Of a stretch of DNA of 35,677 nt, positions 22,015-29,985 are shown piece by piece (the stretch's first letter is position 1; every line of letters begins with the position of its first letter). Under the pieces are notes generated by a model, which saw only the letters and a program-made list of their open reading frames with translations, was not told the origin of the DNA and did no database searches. The DNA comes from JAITWN01 sp034002745. Its GTDB lineage: Bacteria; Pseudomonadota; Gammaproteobacteria; SZUA-140. Made by a program: the position numbers and the translations under genes. The stretch spans positions 1-35,677 of the forward strand of contig JAVEZY010000029.1 in the NCBI GenBank assembly GCA_034002745.1, in the 5' to 3' direction.

Positions 22015-22372
22015 ACCTCACCCAAGATCGTTGGAACCGAGTGTGCCCATGCGCAACGCCGCCGACAAGTAAAAATGGGGGGCATCCACGCCCCCCACCT
22101 ACCTTAATCCTGTGTTCCGTTTGCTACCAAGGGATATGTGTCCGGATATCCTGTTTACGGGAGGCGGGCTGCCACCCCACTGGGCGGCGCCATCACCCTC
22201 CACCTGGGACTCACACGCGCCCCCCACGTCTTCAATGAACGGAGGACGAGCAGCCTCCGGATTCATCGCATCAATCATCTTTAAAAGTGGTTTGCGCTTC
22301 CTCAGCTGCCTGGCTGGCCTCCATGGCCCCAAGCGCCGGCTCATCCCCGCATACGCGGGCCATTCATTCCGC
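22015..22372. other. Gene-free stretch
   Basis: No convincing gene. It contains a GGGGG/CCCCC terminator-like hairpin near 22075-22101 (ATGGGGGGC... CACGCCCCCC) and, at 22337-22365, a short palindromic element (CATCCCCGCATACGCGGGC) resembling dispersed bacterial palindromic repeats. Confidence 0.5.
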
Positions 22373-22897
22373 TCACACCAGCGCTGCAGCCTCTCTCCGC
22401 GTTGAAACATAGCCAGCGCGGGCCAGCAGGGCGGCCGGGTTGGTGGTCGCCTCGCCTTCGTCGAAAATCGTGAAGTGACGGGCGCAGCCGGCCACCACGT
22501 CATACGACCGGAGGGAGATCTTCTTTTCCCGGTTCACGATCCACTTGAAGGCATCGCTCAGCCTGCCGCCGTCAAGCACCTGGTGCGGATTGCCTCGGGC
22601 GGTGTAATCGTCGATGTCGAGGTGGATCGGGAAGTCCATCGCATGCACACGGCCGCCGTCTTCCTCGATGATCGCGACGCTGAAGCGCACGAACTCGGTG
22701 CGGATGCCGGCGAGCTCGGTTTCGAGAATGCGGTTCAGCACGTTGTCGCGGCCCTCGTCGGTGTTCCAAAGGCTGGTTCCGCGGTGCTTGCCGGGCACCT
22801 GCCACACAACGATGTGGGCCAGTTCGTCCTCGAGCACGATGCCATAGGCGGCCTCCGCGGGCTGGCGATGGTTGCCCGGGAAGATGATGGTCTTCAT
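22373..22897 (-). CDS. Unknown conserved-looking protein (174 aa)
   Basis: A soluble acidic protein with a ribosome site AGGAG about nine bases before the ATG. Segments such as EDELAHIVVWQVPGKHRGTSLW, VRFSVAIIEEDGGRVHAMDFPIHLDIDDY and KKISLRSYDVVAGCARHFTIFDE suggest a beta-rich fold. No catalytic motif, signal or membrane segment. It follows the 22919-23287 gene in the same direction with a 21-bp gap, so the two probably form an operon. Family not recognised. Confidence 0.65.
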   Translation of the reverse strand: MKTIIFPGNHRQPAEAAYGIVLEDELAHIVVWQVPGKHRGTSLWNTDEGRDNVLNRILETELAGIRTEFVRFSVAIIEEDGGRVHAMDFPIHLDIDDYTARGNPHQVLDGGRLSDAFKWIVNREKKISLRSYDVVAGCARHFTIFDEGEATTNPAALLARAGYVSTRREAAALV

Positions 22898-22918
22898 GCC
22901 GTGTTTCTCCTGTGTAGA

Positions 22919-23287
22919 TCAGTGAAGGGTGGGCGGGGTGTCGTCCTGCTTCATGCCCTCGAGCATCGCCTGCAAGTCGGCTTGTCCCTCTTCGGCTGCC
23001 TGCGCCATTTCACCCGCAGTTAGCGCCGTTGTGACGGGCCGAAGCTCGACGCGGTAGATGTTGGGGAAGCGATCGACAATGCCCTGCAGAAGCTTGTCGA
23101 GCTGCTTCTGTGTGGTCGCCAGCCGTAGCCGCTCCGGCAAGAACAGACGGATCACGATCATGTCGTGCTCGCCCTTGACCAAACCTTGGATGCTCTCAGC
23201 CTCACTACGCAGCCAGCCACGCAGCTTCAAAGGCGTAAGGTCATCCGGCGCATTCAATATCGATATTCGTAGTTGTCCAGAAACCAT
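22919..23287 (-). CDS. Unknown protein (122 aa), operon with 22373-22897
   Basis: ATG at 23287 is preferred (GAGG five bases upstream); the frame extends to 23350 without a good ribosome site. Pattern GQLRISILNAPDDLTPLKLRGWLRSEAE then HDMIVIRLFLPERLRLATTQKQLDKLLQGI suggests an alpha/beta fold, with a glutamate-rich tail. No family recognised and no secretion signal. Possible accessory gene of the T4SS remnant to its right, but nothing shows this directly. Confidence 0.6.
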   Translation of the reverse strand: MVSGQLRISILNAPDDLTPLKLRGWLRSEAESIQGLVKGEHDMIVIRLFLPERLRLATTQKQLDKLLQGIVDRFPNIYRVELRPVTTALTAGEMAQAAEEGQADLQAMLEGMKQDDTPPTLH

Positions 23288-23546
23288 GGGAGCCTCAGCA
23301 AGGAAGCCGCTCAGCATCACTACCGGCCTAGCAGCATGGGATATCTGCAAATAGTACCGCGATCCTGAACGCCGAACCGCATGAGGTTCAGCGCAGCAAA
23401 CAGCAAAGCCCTTTGCCGGACATCATCCCGCCATCCGCGCGACGATCACCGCCATGCTGTACGGCCGGGCCTGACAACAGCCTTCCCTTTTTTTGCGCCG
23501 GTCGTGACGCAACGATGACGCCACTGAATACGAAGAAGGTGCGGTG

Positions 23547-23693
23547 ATGAAGTTCTTTCTGGAAGTCGACTTGGAACGCGGGAACGGATCGGTCCGCTGG
23601 GAACACGCCACCGCGCGCAAACTCAAGCGGCTCGTGCTCGGGGCGGGCATGCTAGCAGCGACCGCCGCGGCGGTCGCTGCATGGGTGCTTTAG
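23547..23693 (+). CDS. Small predicted tail-anchored membrane peptide (48 aa)
   Basis: Ribosome site AAGAAGG lies 6 bases before the ATG. Residues 1-30 are charged (MKFFLEVDLERGNGSVRWEH, KLKR) and residues 31-48 are one hydrophobic segment (GAGMLAATAAAVAAWVL). The stop overlaps the stop of the convergent 23690-23965 gene by four bases. Could be an entry-exclusion-like or regulatory membrane peptide of the T4SS fragment, or simply unknown. Confidence 0.5.
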   Translation: MKFFLEVDLERGNGSVRWEHATARKLKRLVLGAGMLAATAAAVAAWVL

Positions 23694-23965
23694 GCTGCAG
23701 ACAGCCGCCGAATCTCGGCGCCGTAGTCGCGGCGGATGCGCGCGATGTTCTCACGGTCAGTCACATCGAGCCCGCGCAGCTCCGCGGCATAGGAGCCGCG
23801 CTCCGCGTTCCAGCGCTCGATCGCGACCAGGTCCGGCGCAACCTTGGCCCGCTCACGGGCGATCCATTCCGAGCGGAAGGCCATCAGATGGGTAATGAGC
23901 TCGCGTGCGGACTCGTAGTTGACGCAGTCCTCATGCGTCCACTTCGGCTGGTTTTCAGGGTTCAT
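23690..23965 (-). CDS. Unknown small helical protein (91 aa)
   Basis: Charged helical protein (YESARELITHLMAFRSEW, RENIARIRRDYGAEIRRL). It starts four bases after the stop of the VirB5-like gene and is in the same direction, suggesting it belonged to the conjugation operon. No signal peptide or cysteine; not a typical entry-exclusion lipoprotein. Family not recognised. Confidence 0.6.
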   Translation of the reverse strand: MNPENQPKWTHEDCVNYESARELITHLMAFRSEWIARERAKVAPDLVAIERWNAERGSYAAELRGLDVTDRENIARIRRDYGAEIRRLSAA

Positions 23966-23969
23966 GATG

Positions 23970-24545
23970 TCAGGGAGCGCTGCTGCGCAAAGACGGGAAG
24001 CCCGTATTCGAGCTCGAGAGTATCCGCCGGTTCAACTGCGTCCGCTGCTCGTCGATCAGCCGCTGCTCGGCCTGCTGCAGCATCGCGATCATCTGGAGCT
24101 TGGTGGCCTCGTTGTTGATCGCGGCCTGCTCGGCCCCGATGCGCGCCTGTAGCTCGGCGATCGCCTTCGGGTCCGAAGTCCCGTTGATCTGGCCCATCAA
24201 GGCCTCGATCTGCGTGAGTCGTGCCTTGGCGCCATCATAGGCGCGCAACCCTACGGCCTTGTCCGTCGCTGCCGCCTCACGACTGCGCTGCATGATCTGC
24301 TGCTCGATGGCGGCCACCGAACCGACCAGTTGCTCGTCGGCCAGGATCTGCGACAGGGCGCCGGAGATCCCCGAGTAGCCACCGCCGGCGGCCGTTTGAT
24401 AGACCGTCTTCCACTCGTCGGGCAGGTACTGCGGCAAGCCCGGGTTTGCCAGCAGCGAGCCGAGGCCGCGGCTGCCCGTCATCGACTGATAGGTGCTTTC
24501 GAGCTGCTGCAGTTGCTGCTGGGCCTGCTGGATCTGCTCGGCCAA
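23970..24545 (-). pseudogene. VirB5/TrbJ-like T4SS pilus protein, 5'-truncated
   Basis: Residues resembling the VirB5 family helical bundle: QIQQAQQQLQQLESTYQSMTGSRGLG, LPDEWKTVYQTA and the C-terminal ATKLQMIAMLQQAEQRLIDEQ. The signal peptide and first segment expected for an exported minor pilin are absent; the frame begins with TTG 24545 and continues upstream into unrelated sequence. So a recombination breakpoint lies near 24545-24560. No other VirB gene follows, so this is a relic of a conjugation cluster. Confidence 0.7.
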
Positions 24546-24561
24546 CGTCCGCTCAGGAGCG

Positions 24562-24732
24562 GTGGATCGAAATCAAGCGAGCCGGCAGGCGGACCCGCTG
24601 GTCGCCGCGTGCCTAGGCGATCGGTCGAAAGCAGATCGCCTGGCGCTATACGAGAAGAAGAAGGCGCCTTTCATTACGGATGCAGAAGCGCGAAGGCGCG
24701 CGCTGGAGAGGCTCACAGCCGATCGACGGTAG
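24562..24732 (+). CDS. Possible small or truncated basic protein
   Basis: A GTG-started frame of 56 residues (MDRNQASRQADPLVAACLGD ... FITDAEARRRALERLTADRR) that looks coding in composition, immediately beyond the VirB5 breakpoint on the opposite strand. AGGAG is only two bases before the GTG, so either the real start was lost at the breakpoint or the frame is a fragment. Family not recognised. Confidence 0.35.
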   Translation: MDRNQASRQADPLVAACLGDRSKADRLALYEKKKAPFITDAEARRRALERLTADRR

Positions 24733-24758
24733 TGTCGTGAGCTAAGGCTCGCCGCGTG

Positions 24759-24990
24759 AATCTCAGCACCGGCGCGGGTTTCAGCGCATGGTGAGGGTTT
24801 GTGAGCAGCCTGCGGACTTGAGCGCCCTGGAGAGGGGCGACATACACTCCAAACCCAGCATTGGCGCGGGTTTCAGCAGAAAAGTGATACTTTTTGAGCA
24901 AGTTTCAGATGCACGCTCATCCGGCGAATCCGGCCCTCGCTTCCGAAGCCGGATTCACGCCTTAAACCCAGCATTGGCGCGGGTTTCAGC
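24759..24990. repeat. Three AAACCC-N11-GGGTTT-type repeats
   Basis: AAACCCAGCATTGGCGCGGG plus TTTCAGC occurs at 24851-24877 and 24964-24990, with a partial copy (GGCGCGGGTTTCAGC end) at 24759-24785. Each complete copy is a hairpin AAACCC/GGGTTT. They interleave with the 18-bp repeats below. Confidence 0.8.
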
Positions 24991-25104
24991 CTCGTGGCCC
25001 AAACATCTTCTCCGCCTTCAGACCTGTGCGCCCCGGGGGAAAAGTGAGGGTTTATGAGCAGTTTTCGCGACCGCTCGCATCCTATGGTGAGACTTTGTGA
25101 GCAT
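24791..25104 (+). repeat. Four 18-bp direct repeats, iteron-like
   Basis: GTGAGGGTTTGTGAGCAG (24791-24808), GTGATACTTTTTGAGCAA (24884-24901), GTGAGGGTTTATGAGCAG (25044-25061) and GTGAGACTTTGTGAGCAT (25087-25104); consensus GTGAKRSTTTDTGAGCAD. Spacing is irregular (93, 160, 43 bp). The array, with the interleaved hairpin repeats, looks like a rep-binding region whose initiator is absent here. Confidence 0.75.
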
Positions 25105-25119
25105 GCCCTCGCTGTCCGC

Positions 25120-25150
25120 CATTGGACGAAACGGCGTCGACTGTCCAATG
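25120..25150. repeat. CATTGGAC...GTCCAATG inverted repeat left of the efflux operon
   Basis: CATTGGACGAAACG (25120-25133) and GTCCAATG (25143-25150). The left arm matches ATTGGACAAAACG (32858-32870) beside the recombinase gene in 12 of 13 positions. Candidate recombination or binding site at the left boundary of the efflux region. Nothing else was seen in 25151-25276. Confidence 0.5.
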
Positions 25151-25276
25151 ACGCGCGCGGTGCGGCCGAAGGCCTCGAAGGTCCCGCGGGGAAGGAACGG
25201 CTGGATCCGACCCTGAGCGGTCAGTCTATGCTTTGGTGACGCAACGACCGGTCTGGAGTAGCGTCGCGGTGTAGCG

Positions 25277-25933
25277 TTAGCTACCTCGGCGGCTGGCTTG
25301 CTCCTTGGTGGCGAGTAATCCTGCCAAAGCAAAATGCTTGAGATGGCTTTTGAGTTCATCTGCGGGCCGCGTCATCAATGCGCGAAATGGAGTAGGCGTA
25401 TCGCGGTCCACTACCAGCATCATCAGCATCGGTGCGATGACGCTCAGAACGCACCGCAACAACGCCGGGTCCTGTGCGCTGAATCCAGTAACTTCCGAAA
25501 GGATGTCGCTCATGAGCTTGAAGCGCGGCATCACCCCTTCTCGAACGAGGGCTGCTAGGTGGGTAGAAGGTGCAACCAACTCCCGGGCGAATACACGTCC
25601 ATGCCAGCCCCCTTCGTCGTAAAGCCGGTCGACAATCATGTCGATGGCTGCGGATAGTTTGTTCTCCGCAGAATCCTGCCGAGCGTGAATTTCCTTGAGC
25701 TTCTGAAGGTTAATCAGCTGCTCATATCCTTCGAAGAGCACTGCTTGATACAACCCGTCGCGGCCGCCAAAGTGGTAATTGATGGCGGCAAGGTCTGTTC
25801 CGGCCGCTTCGCAGATCGCTTTGTTTGCGGCCCCTGCATAGCCAAGTCGTGCAAATAGCTGCCCGGCAACTTCCAGGAGGCGGGCTCGAGTTGCATCTCC
25901 ATCGGCACGCGCTGCTCTCTTACGTCCAGCCAT
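25277..25933 (-). CDS. TetR/AcrR-family repressor, CecR (YbiH)-like
   Basis: A 218-residue repressor: N-terminal HTH (LLEVAGQLFARLGYAGAANKAICEAAGTDLAAINYHFGGRDGLY, about residues 18-62) and a C-terminal ligand domain of the CecR/DUF1956 type (HGRVFARELVAPSTHLAALV, MLMMLVVDRDTP). CecR of E. coli controls the ybhGFSR efflux genes, and the divergent operon here is of that kind. ATG 25933 is chosen (frame extension upstream is TTG-started). The palindrome in the shared promoter gap is its probable operator. Confidence 0.9.
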   Translation of the reverse strand: MAGRKRAARADGDATRARLLEVAGQLFARLGYAGAANKAICEAAGTDLAAINYHFGGRDGLYQAVLFEGYEQLINLQKLKEIHARQDSAENKLSAAIDMIVDRLYDEGGWHGRVFARELVAPSTHLAALVREGVMPRFKLMSDILSEVTGFSAQDPALLRCVLSVIAPMLMMLVVDRDTPTPFRALMTRPADELKSHLKHFALAGLLATKEQASRRGS

Positions 25934-25972
25934 AGTTTTCAACCCAATCTTGATGCCCGAATGCTACCATAG

Positions 25973-26001
25973 TTGCAATTCAAATTGAATTTGAATATAG
26001 T
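25973..26001 (+). promoter_or_regulatory. Efflux promoter with embedded operator
   Basis: TTGCAA (25973-25978), 17-bp spacer, TATAGT (25996-26001). The spacer is almost filled by ATTCAAATT-G-AATTTGAAT (25978-25996), perfect 9-bp arms. A repressor bound here would block the MFP promoter and, in the 100-bp gap, probably the tetR promoter too. Confidence 0.8.
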
Positions 26002-26038
26002 GCGTCTATCGAGAACGTCAAGCGCAGGAGCATCGAAT

Positions 26039-27031
26039 ATGAACCGGAAAATTCTCGCCGGAGTTGCGATAGCAGTTGTTGGAGTCGTTGGTGTCAGCGC
26101 TTGGCTGTGGAGCGGAAACTCCTCGCAGAAGAACGACATCACGCTGCTTGGCAACGTCGACATCCGTCAGGTTTCACTGGCCTTCCAGGACAGCGAGCGC
26201 ATTGTTGAAATGCGGGTTGAGGAAGGGGCGAAGGTCACAGCTGGCCAAGTTCTGGCGGTGCTCGACACTCGCACGCTCGAGCTTCAGGCGGCTCAGACCG
26301 AGGCTCAAATCGAGGTAAACAAGAAGGCTTTGCTGCGCTTACGCAACGGTTCGCGCCCGGAAGAAATAGGTCAGGCGCAGGCCCGGGTGGATGCTGCTAC
26401 TACCGATGCAAAGTTGGCCGAGCTGGATTTCCAGCGGATGCAATCCATCGCAGAGGAAACTCATGGTCGAGGCGTTAGCCGCCAGGAATTGGACCGGGCC
26501 GCAGCGACATTAAAGGCGGCTCGTGCAAAAGTTGAAGACCAATCAATGGCCCTACGCCTCGCCAAATTAGGTCCGCGCTCTGAAGACATCGAGCAGGCGG
26601 CAGCCCAGCTCAAGGCATCGGAAGAGTCGTTGGCTTTACTCCGGCATCGCATTTCACTGGCTGAATTGAAAGCTCCGACCAATGCCGTCGTGCGTTCCAG
26701 ATTAGCCGAGCCGGGCGACATGGCGTCGCCACAAAAACCGGTCTACGCCTTGGCCATCGTGCAACCCAAATGGATACGCGCTTACGTGAATGAGGCGCAG
26801 CTTGCCCGTGTCCGGCCAGGGATGTCGGCTGAGGTCAAAATAGACGGACTTCCTGACGCATCCATCGCCGGGGAGGTTGGATATATCTCCTCGGTAGCGG
26901 AATTCACGCCCAAACCCGTCCAAACGGAAGAGCTACGAACGAGCCTTGTCTATGAGGTCCGCGTACTGGTCAAGGACCCTGACGACCAGCTACGGCTGGG
27001 CATGCCAGCCACTGTCCGCTTGGTGCCCTAA
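26039..27031 (+). CDS. HlyD-type membrane fusion protein (YbhG-like)
   Basis: A 330-residue periplasmic adaptor: one N-terminal membrane anchor (ILAGVAIAVVGVVGVSAWLW, about 5-24), a lipoyl/biotinyl-like half (VDIRQVSLAFQDSERI, GAKVTAGQVLAVLDTR), a long alpha-hairpin (about 75-215), the second half (LAELKAPTNAVVRSRLAEPGD) and a beta-barrel end. It links inner-membrane ABC permeases to the outer-membrane channel. AGGAG eight bases before ATG 26039. First gene of a five-gene operon. Confidence 0.92.
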   Translation: MNRKILAGVAIAVVGVVGVSAWLWSGNSSQKNDITLLGNVDIRQVSLAFQDSERIVEMRVEEGAKVTAGQVLAVLDTRTLELQAAQTEAQIEVNKKALLRLRNGSRPEEIGQAQARVDAATTDAKLAELDFQRMQSIAEETHGRGVSRQELDRAAATLKAARAKVEDQSMALRLAKLGPRSEDIEQAAAQLKASEESLALLRHRISLAELKAPTNAVVRSRLAEPGDMASPQKPVYALAIVQPKWIRAYVNEAQLARVRPGMSAEVKIDGLPDASIAGEVGYISSVAEFTPKPVQTEELRTSLVYEVRVLVKDPDDQLRLGMPATVRLVP

Positions 27032-27055
27032 TCACCCCGAGGCACTCGGCAAATC

Positions 27056-28825
27056 ATGACCACAACTGCTCTCACCGTTGATGCAAAGGATGTCGTCAAA
27101 CGCTTCAAAGGAGCGGTTGGCGGGCCGGCATTGAACGGCATCACCCTCTCGATTCCCAAAGGGCAGCTCACCGCCCTCGTGGGGCCTGATGGCGCGGGCA
27201 AGACCACACTCATACGGTTAATCGCTGGTCTGATGAAGCCGGATTCAGGGAGCCTCTACACACTGGGCATTGATGTGGCCGCCAAGCCCCAGGAGGTACA
27301 AGACCTCATCAGCTACATGCCTCAACGCTTTGGCCTCTATGAAGACCTGAGCGTCATGGAGAACCTTAATCTCTATGCCGACCTGCACGGCGTACCAATG
27401 GATGAGCGTCGAGAACGCTTTGACCGCATGCTGTCCATGACAGACATGGCCGCATTCACCAATCGCCTGGCAGGAAATCTATCGGGCGGCATGAAGCAAA
27501 AGCTTGGGTTGGCCTGCACGCTGGTACGTTCCCCCCGGCTACTTCTTCTCGACGAACCGACCGTCGGCGTTGACCCGCTCTCCCGCCGTGAGTTGTGGCG
27601 CATCGTGCAGCAGCTAGTCGAGGAAGAAGGTCTTCCGGTGATTGTGAGCACGGCTTACATGGACGAAGCAGAGCGTTGTAAGCACGTCATCGTAATGACT
27701 GAAGGGCAAGTGCTAGCTCAGGGCACACCGGATGAACTGTGCCGGCCGGCCAAGGGCCGTTGCTTTGTTGCCTATCCGCGGGAAGGTGAGTTGGCTAGGA
27801 CGCTACAGGCGAGACTTATCGACGATAAGAGGCATGTTCTCGATGCTGTGCCGGAAAGCGGCGCGGTGCGCTTTATCCAGGCTGGGGGCACGGAGCCTCG
27901 TGACCTTGAAGGAATACTTCTGGGAGCTCGATGCGAGGCCACTCCCTCCCGCCTCGAAGATGGAGTGATGACCCTCCTGCGCGAGCGTGCGACCCAGGAC
28001 GGCCACGAGGATGCGGTTGAGACCAAGAATTCGTCTGTACAGCTCGACACGAAGGACCCAATCGAGTTAATCAAGGTCCGCGACCTGGTTCGCCAATTTG
28101 GCAGCTTTACAGCGGTTGCCAGTACCTCGTTCAGCGTTCGCCGAGGCGAAATCTTCGGTCTACTCGGGCCCAATGGCGCGGGGAAGACGACCACATTCCG
28201 CATGCTTTGCGGCCTGCTCCCGGCGACCAGTGGCTTCCTCGAGGTGGCGGGTTTCAACCTGAGAACCGCCCGAGCACCTGCTCGCGCTCGCATCGGCTAT
28301 GTCTCCCAGAAGTTTGCCCTGTATGGAAATCTGTCCGTCACCGAAAACCTCACGTTCTTCGGAGGCGCCTATGGCTTGGGCAGACAGGAGCTGTATGCCC
28401 AGGTAGAGCGAGCGCTAGACGAATTTCAGCTGCGGGAAAAGAAAGACGAACGAAGCGGTGAGCTTCCCGGCGGTTTCAAACAGCGGCTGGCCATGGCCAC
28501 GGCCCTGATACATCGCCCCGAGATTCTCTTTCTCGACGAGCCTACAAGTGGCATCGACCCACTCGCTCGTCGCGCTTTCTGGCGGCGCATCACGACGCTT
28601 GCTGCCGAAGGCACCACCATCATCGTGACGACGCACTTCATGGAGGAAGCTGAGTATTGCGACCGCATCGTCATCCAGGATGCCGGGCGCTTGCTGGCGA
28701 TTGGAACACCTCACGAAGTTCGCAGCCAGGCTTCTGGTGCGGCGAACATGAATGAGGCGTTCCTGGAGATTATCAAGAAGGCGCGCGAAAGCAGGCAGAC
28801 CGGCTTCAATGCGGTGGAGGCCTGA
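27056..28825 (+). CDS. ABC transporter ATPase with two fused nucleotide-binding domains (YbhF-like)
   Basis: A 589-residue protein with two complete ATPase cassettes. First: GPDGAGKTT (43-51), LSGGM (about 142-146), LLLLDEPTVGVDP (about 162). Second: GPNGAGKTTT (about 371-380), LPGGF (about 470), LFLDEPTSGIDP (about 492). The second signature has LPGGF in place of LSGGQ, which is seen in this family. It energises export by the two permeases that follow. Its stop overlaps the next start by one base. Confidence 0.95.
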   Translation: MTTTALTVDAKDVVKRFKGAVGGPALNGITLSIPKGQLTALVGPDGAGKTTLIRLIAGLMKPDSGSLYTLGIDVAAKPQEVQDLISYMPQRFGLYEDLSVMENLNLYADLHGVPMDERRERFDRMLSMTDMAAFTNRLAGNLSGGMKQKLGLACTLVRSPRLLLLDEPTVGVDPLSRRELWRIVQQLVEEEGLPVIVSTAYMDEAERCKHVIVMTEGQVLAQGTPDELCRPAKGRCFVAYPREGELARTLQARLIDDKRHVLDAVPESGAVRFIQAGGTEPRDLEGILLGARCEATPSRLEDGVMTLLRERATQDGHEDAVETKNSSVQLDTKDPIELIKVRDLVRQFGSFTAVASTSFSVRRGEIFGLLGPNGAGKTTTFRMLCGLLPATSGFLEVAGFNLRTARAPARARIGYVSQKFALYGNLSVTENLTFFGGAYGLGRQELYAQVERALDEFQLREKKDERSGELPGGFKQRLAMATALIHRPEILFLDEPTSGIDPLARRAFWRRITTLAAEGTTIIVTTHFMEEAEYCDRIVIQDAGRLLAIGTPHEVRSQASGAANMNEAFLEIIKKARESRQTGFNAVEA

Positions 28826-29985
28826 TGATGCAAACCCAATCGACTTGGCTCCCACGAAACTTGAGTCATTTTTGGCGACGGCTCAGGGCGCTCACCATCA
28901 AGGAGTTTCGCCAGCTGATACGCGACAAGAGCAACCTGGCGATAGGTATCTTCCTGCCCATCGCACTGATACTGCTCTTCGGGTACGGACTCTCGCTCGA
29001 TATTCGGAATGCGCCAGTCGCCATCGTCCTAGAAGATGGCGCGCCCATGGCGCGCGATGTTGTGGCGGGATTGCGTGGCTCGGACTACATCGCCCCTCGT
29101 TACGTCACGACGATGGCCGAGGCGGAAGCCCTGATGCGTGGCCGCCAGGTCGACGGCATTGTCCGCATCCCCTCCGACTTTTCTCGGCAACTGGCTCAGG
29201 GCCGAGGAACGGTACAGCTTGTCGTCCATGGAACGGATGCAGCGACGGCCGCCAGTCTTCGTGGTTATGTGTCCGCAGCCATTGATGGATGGAACAAGCG
29301 CCGCGCCGATAGCGCCGGCAGGGTCAGTGCTGCTCCAGGCGTGGAGCTTGTTGACCGTCTCTGGTTCAACTCGGCCAATTCGAGCACCTGGTATCTGGTT
29401 CCTGGGCTGATAGTCCTCATCATGACCCTGGTTGGCGGATTCCTAACCTCGATGGTCATCGCCCGGGAATGGGAGCGCGGAACGATGGAGGCCCTTTTCG
29501 TCACCCCGGTGCGTTCCCTCGAAATACTGCTCGCCAAAATCATCCCGTACTTCGCGGTGGGTATGGGAGGGCTGACGCTCTGCCTGGTCGCCGCCCGGGG
29601 GTTGTTCCATGTGCCGCTTCACGGTTCGCTCTGGGTGCTGATGGTCAGTTCAATGCTTTATCTGATGGTCGCACTGAGTCTGGGGTTGTTGATTTCAGCG
29701 GCCGCCCGCAATCAGTTTCTTGCAAGCCAGGTCGCCGTCATCATTACCTTCCTGCCGGCCCTGATGCTCTCCGGCTTCCTGTTTGACCTGCACAACGTAC
29801 CGACCGGCATCCAGAAGGTCGCGTCCATCCTGCCTGCAACCTACTACGTTGAACTGGCGCGCATGAGCTTCCTGGCCGGCGACAACCTCAACCTAATAGT
29901 GCGCGACTGGACAATCCTTATCGTGCAGTTTGCCGTGCTCATCACGGGCGCGCGTCTACGCACCAAGAAGACATTGGACCGATGA
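28825..29985 (+). CDS. ABC-2 type permease (YbhS-like)
   Basis: A 386-residue inner-membrane permease of the ABC-2 family: an N-terminal membrane helix (AIGIFLPIALILLFGYGLSL), a large periplasmic domain (about 55-175), then five C-terminal helices including LVPGLIVLIMTLVGGFLTSMVIAREWERGTMEALFVTPV, the ABC-2 signature with ERGTME. ATG at 28825, or 28828. Forms a heterodimer with the next permease. Confidence 0.93.
   Translation: MMQTQSTWLPRNLSHFWRRLRALTIKEFRQLIRDKSNLAIGIFLPIALILLFGYGLSLDIRNAPVAIVLEDGAPMARDVVAGLRGSDYIAPRYVTTMAEAEALMRGRQVDGIVRIPSDFSRQLAQGRGTVQLVVHGTDAATAASLRGYVSAAIDGWNKRRADSAGRVSAAPGVELVDRLWFNSANSSTWYLVPGLIVLIMTLVGGFLTSMVIAREWERGTMEALFVTPVRSLEILLAKIIPYFAVGMGGLTLCLVAARGLFHVPLHGSLWVLMVSSMLYLMVALSLGLLISAAARNQFLASQVAVIITFLPALMLSGFLFDLHNVPTGIQKVASILPATYYVELARMSFLAGDNLNLIVRDWTILIVQFAVLITGARLRTKKTLDR

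Noticed and set aside
22337..22365. 29-bp stretch (reverse strand ending CGCGTATGCGGGGATGAGCCG) resembling a type I-E CRISPR repeat
   Set aside because: Only one copy, no spacers and no cas genes. Very similar palindromes are common dispersed elements in proteobacterial genomes (their translations give PAYAGM-like peptides), so a dispersed palindromic repeat is more likely.
22099..22503. 134-residue minus-strand frame
   Set aside because: Overlaps the better-supported 22373-22897 gene, has low-complexity Arg/Pro composition and includes the palindromic repeat.
24713..25148. Minus-strand frames through the repeat array
   Set aside because: They translate the iteron-like and hairpin repeats; no start signals and repetitive peptides, so treated as non-coding.
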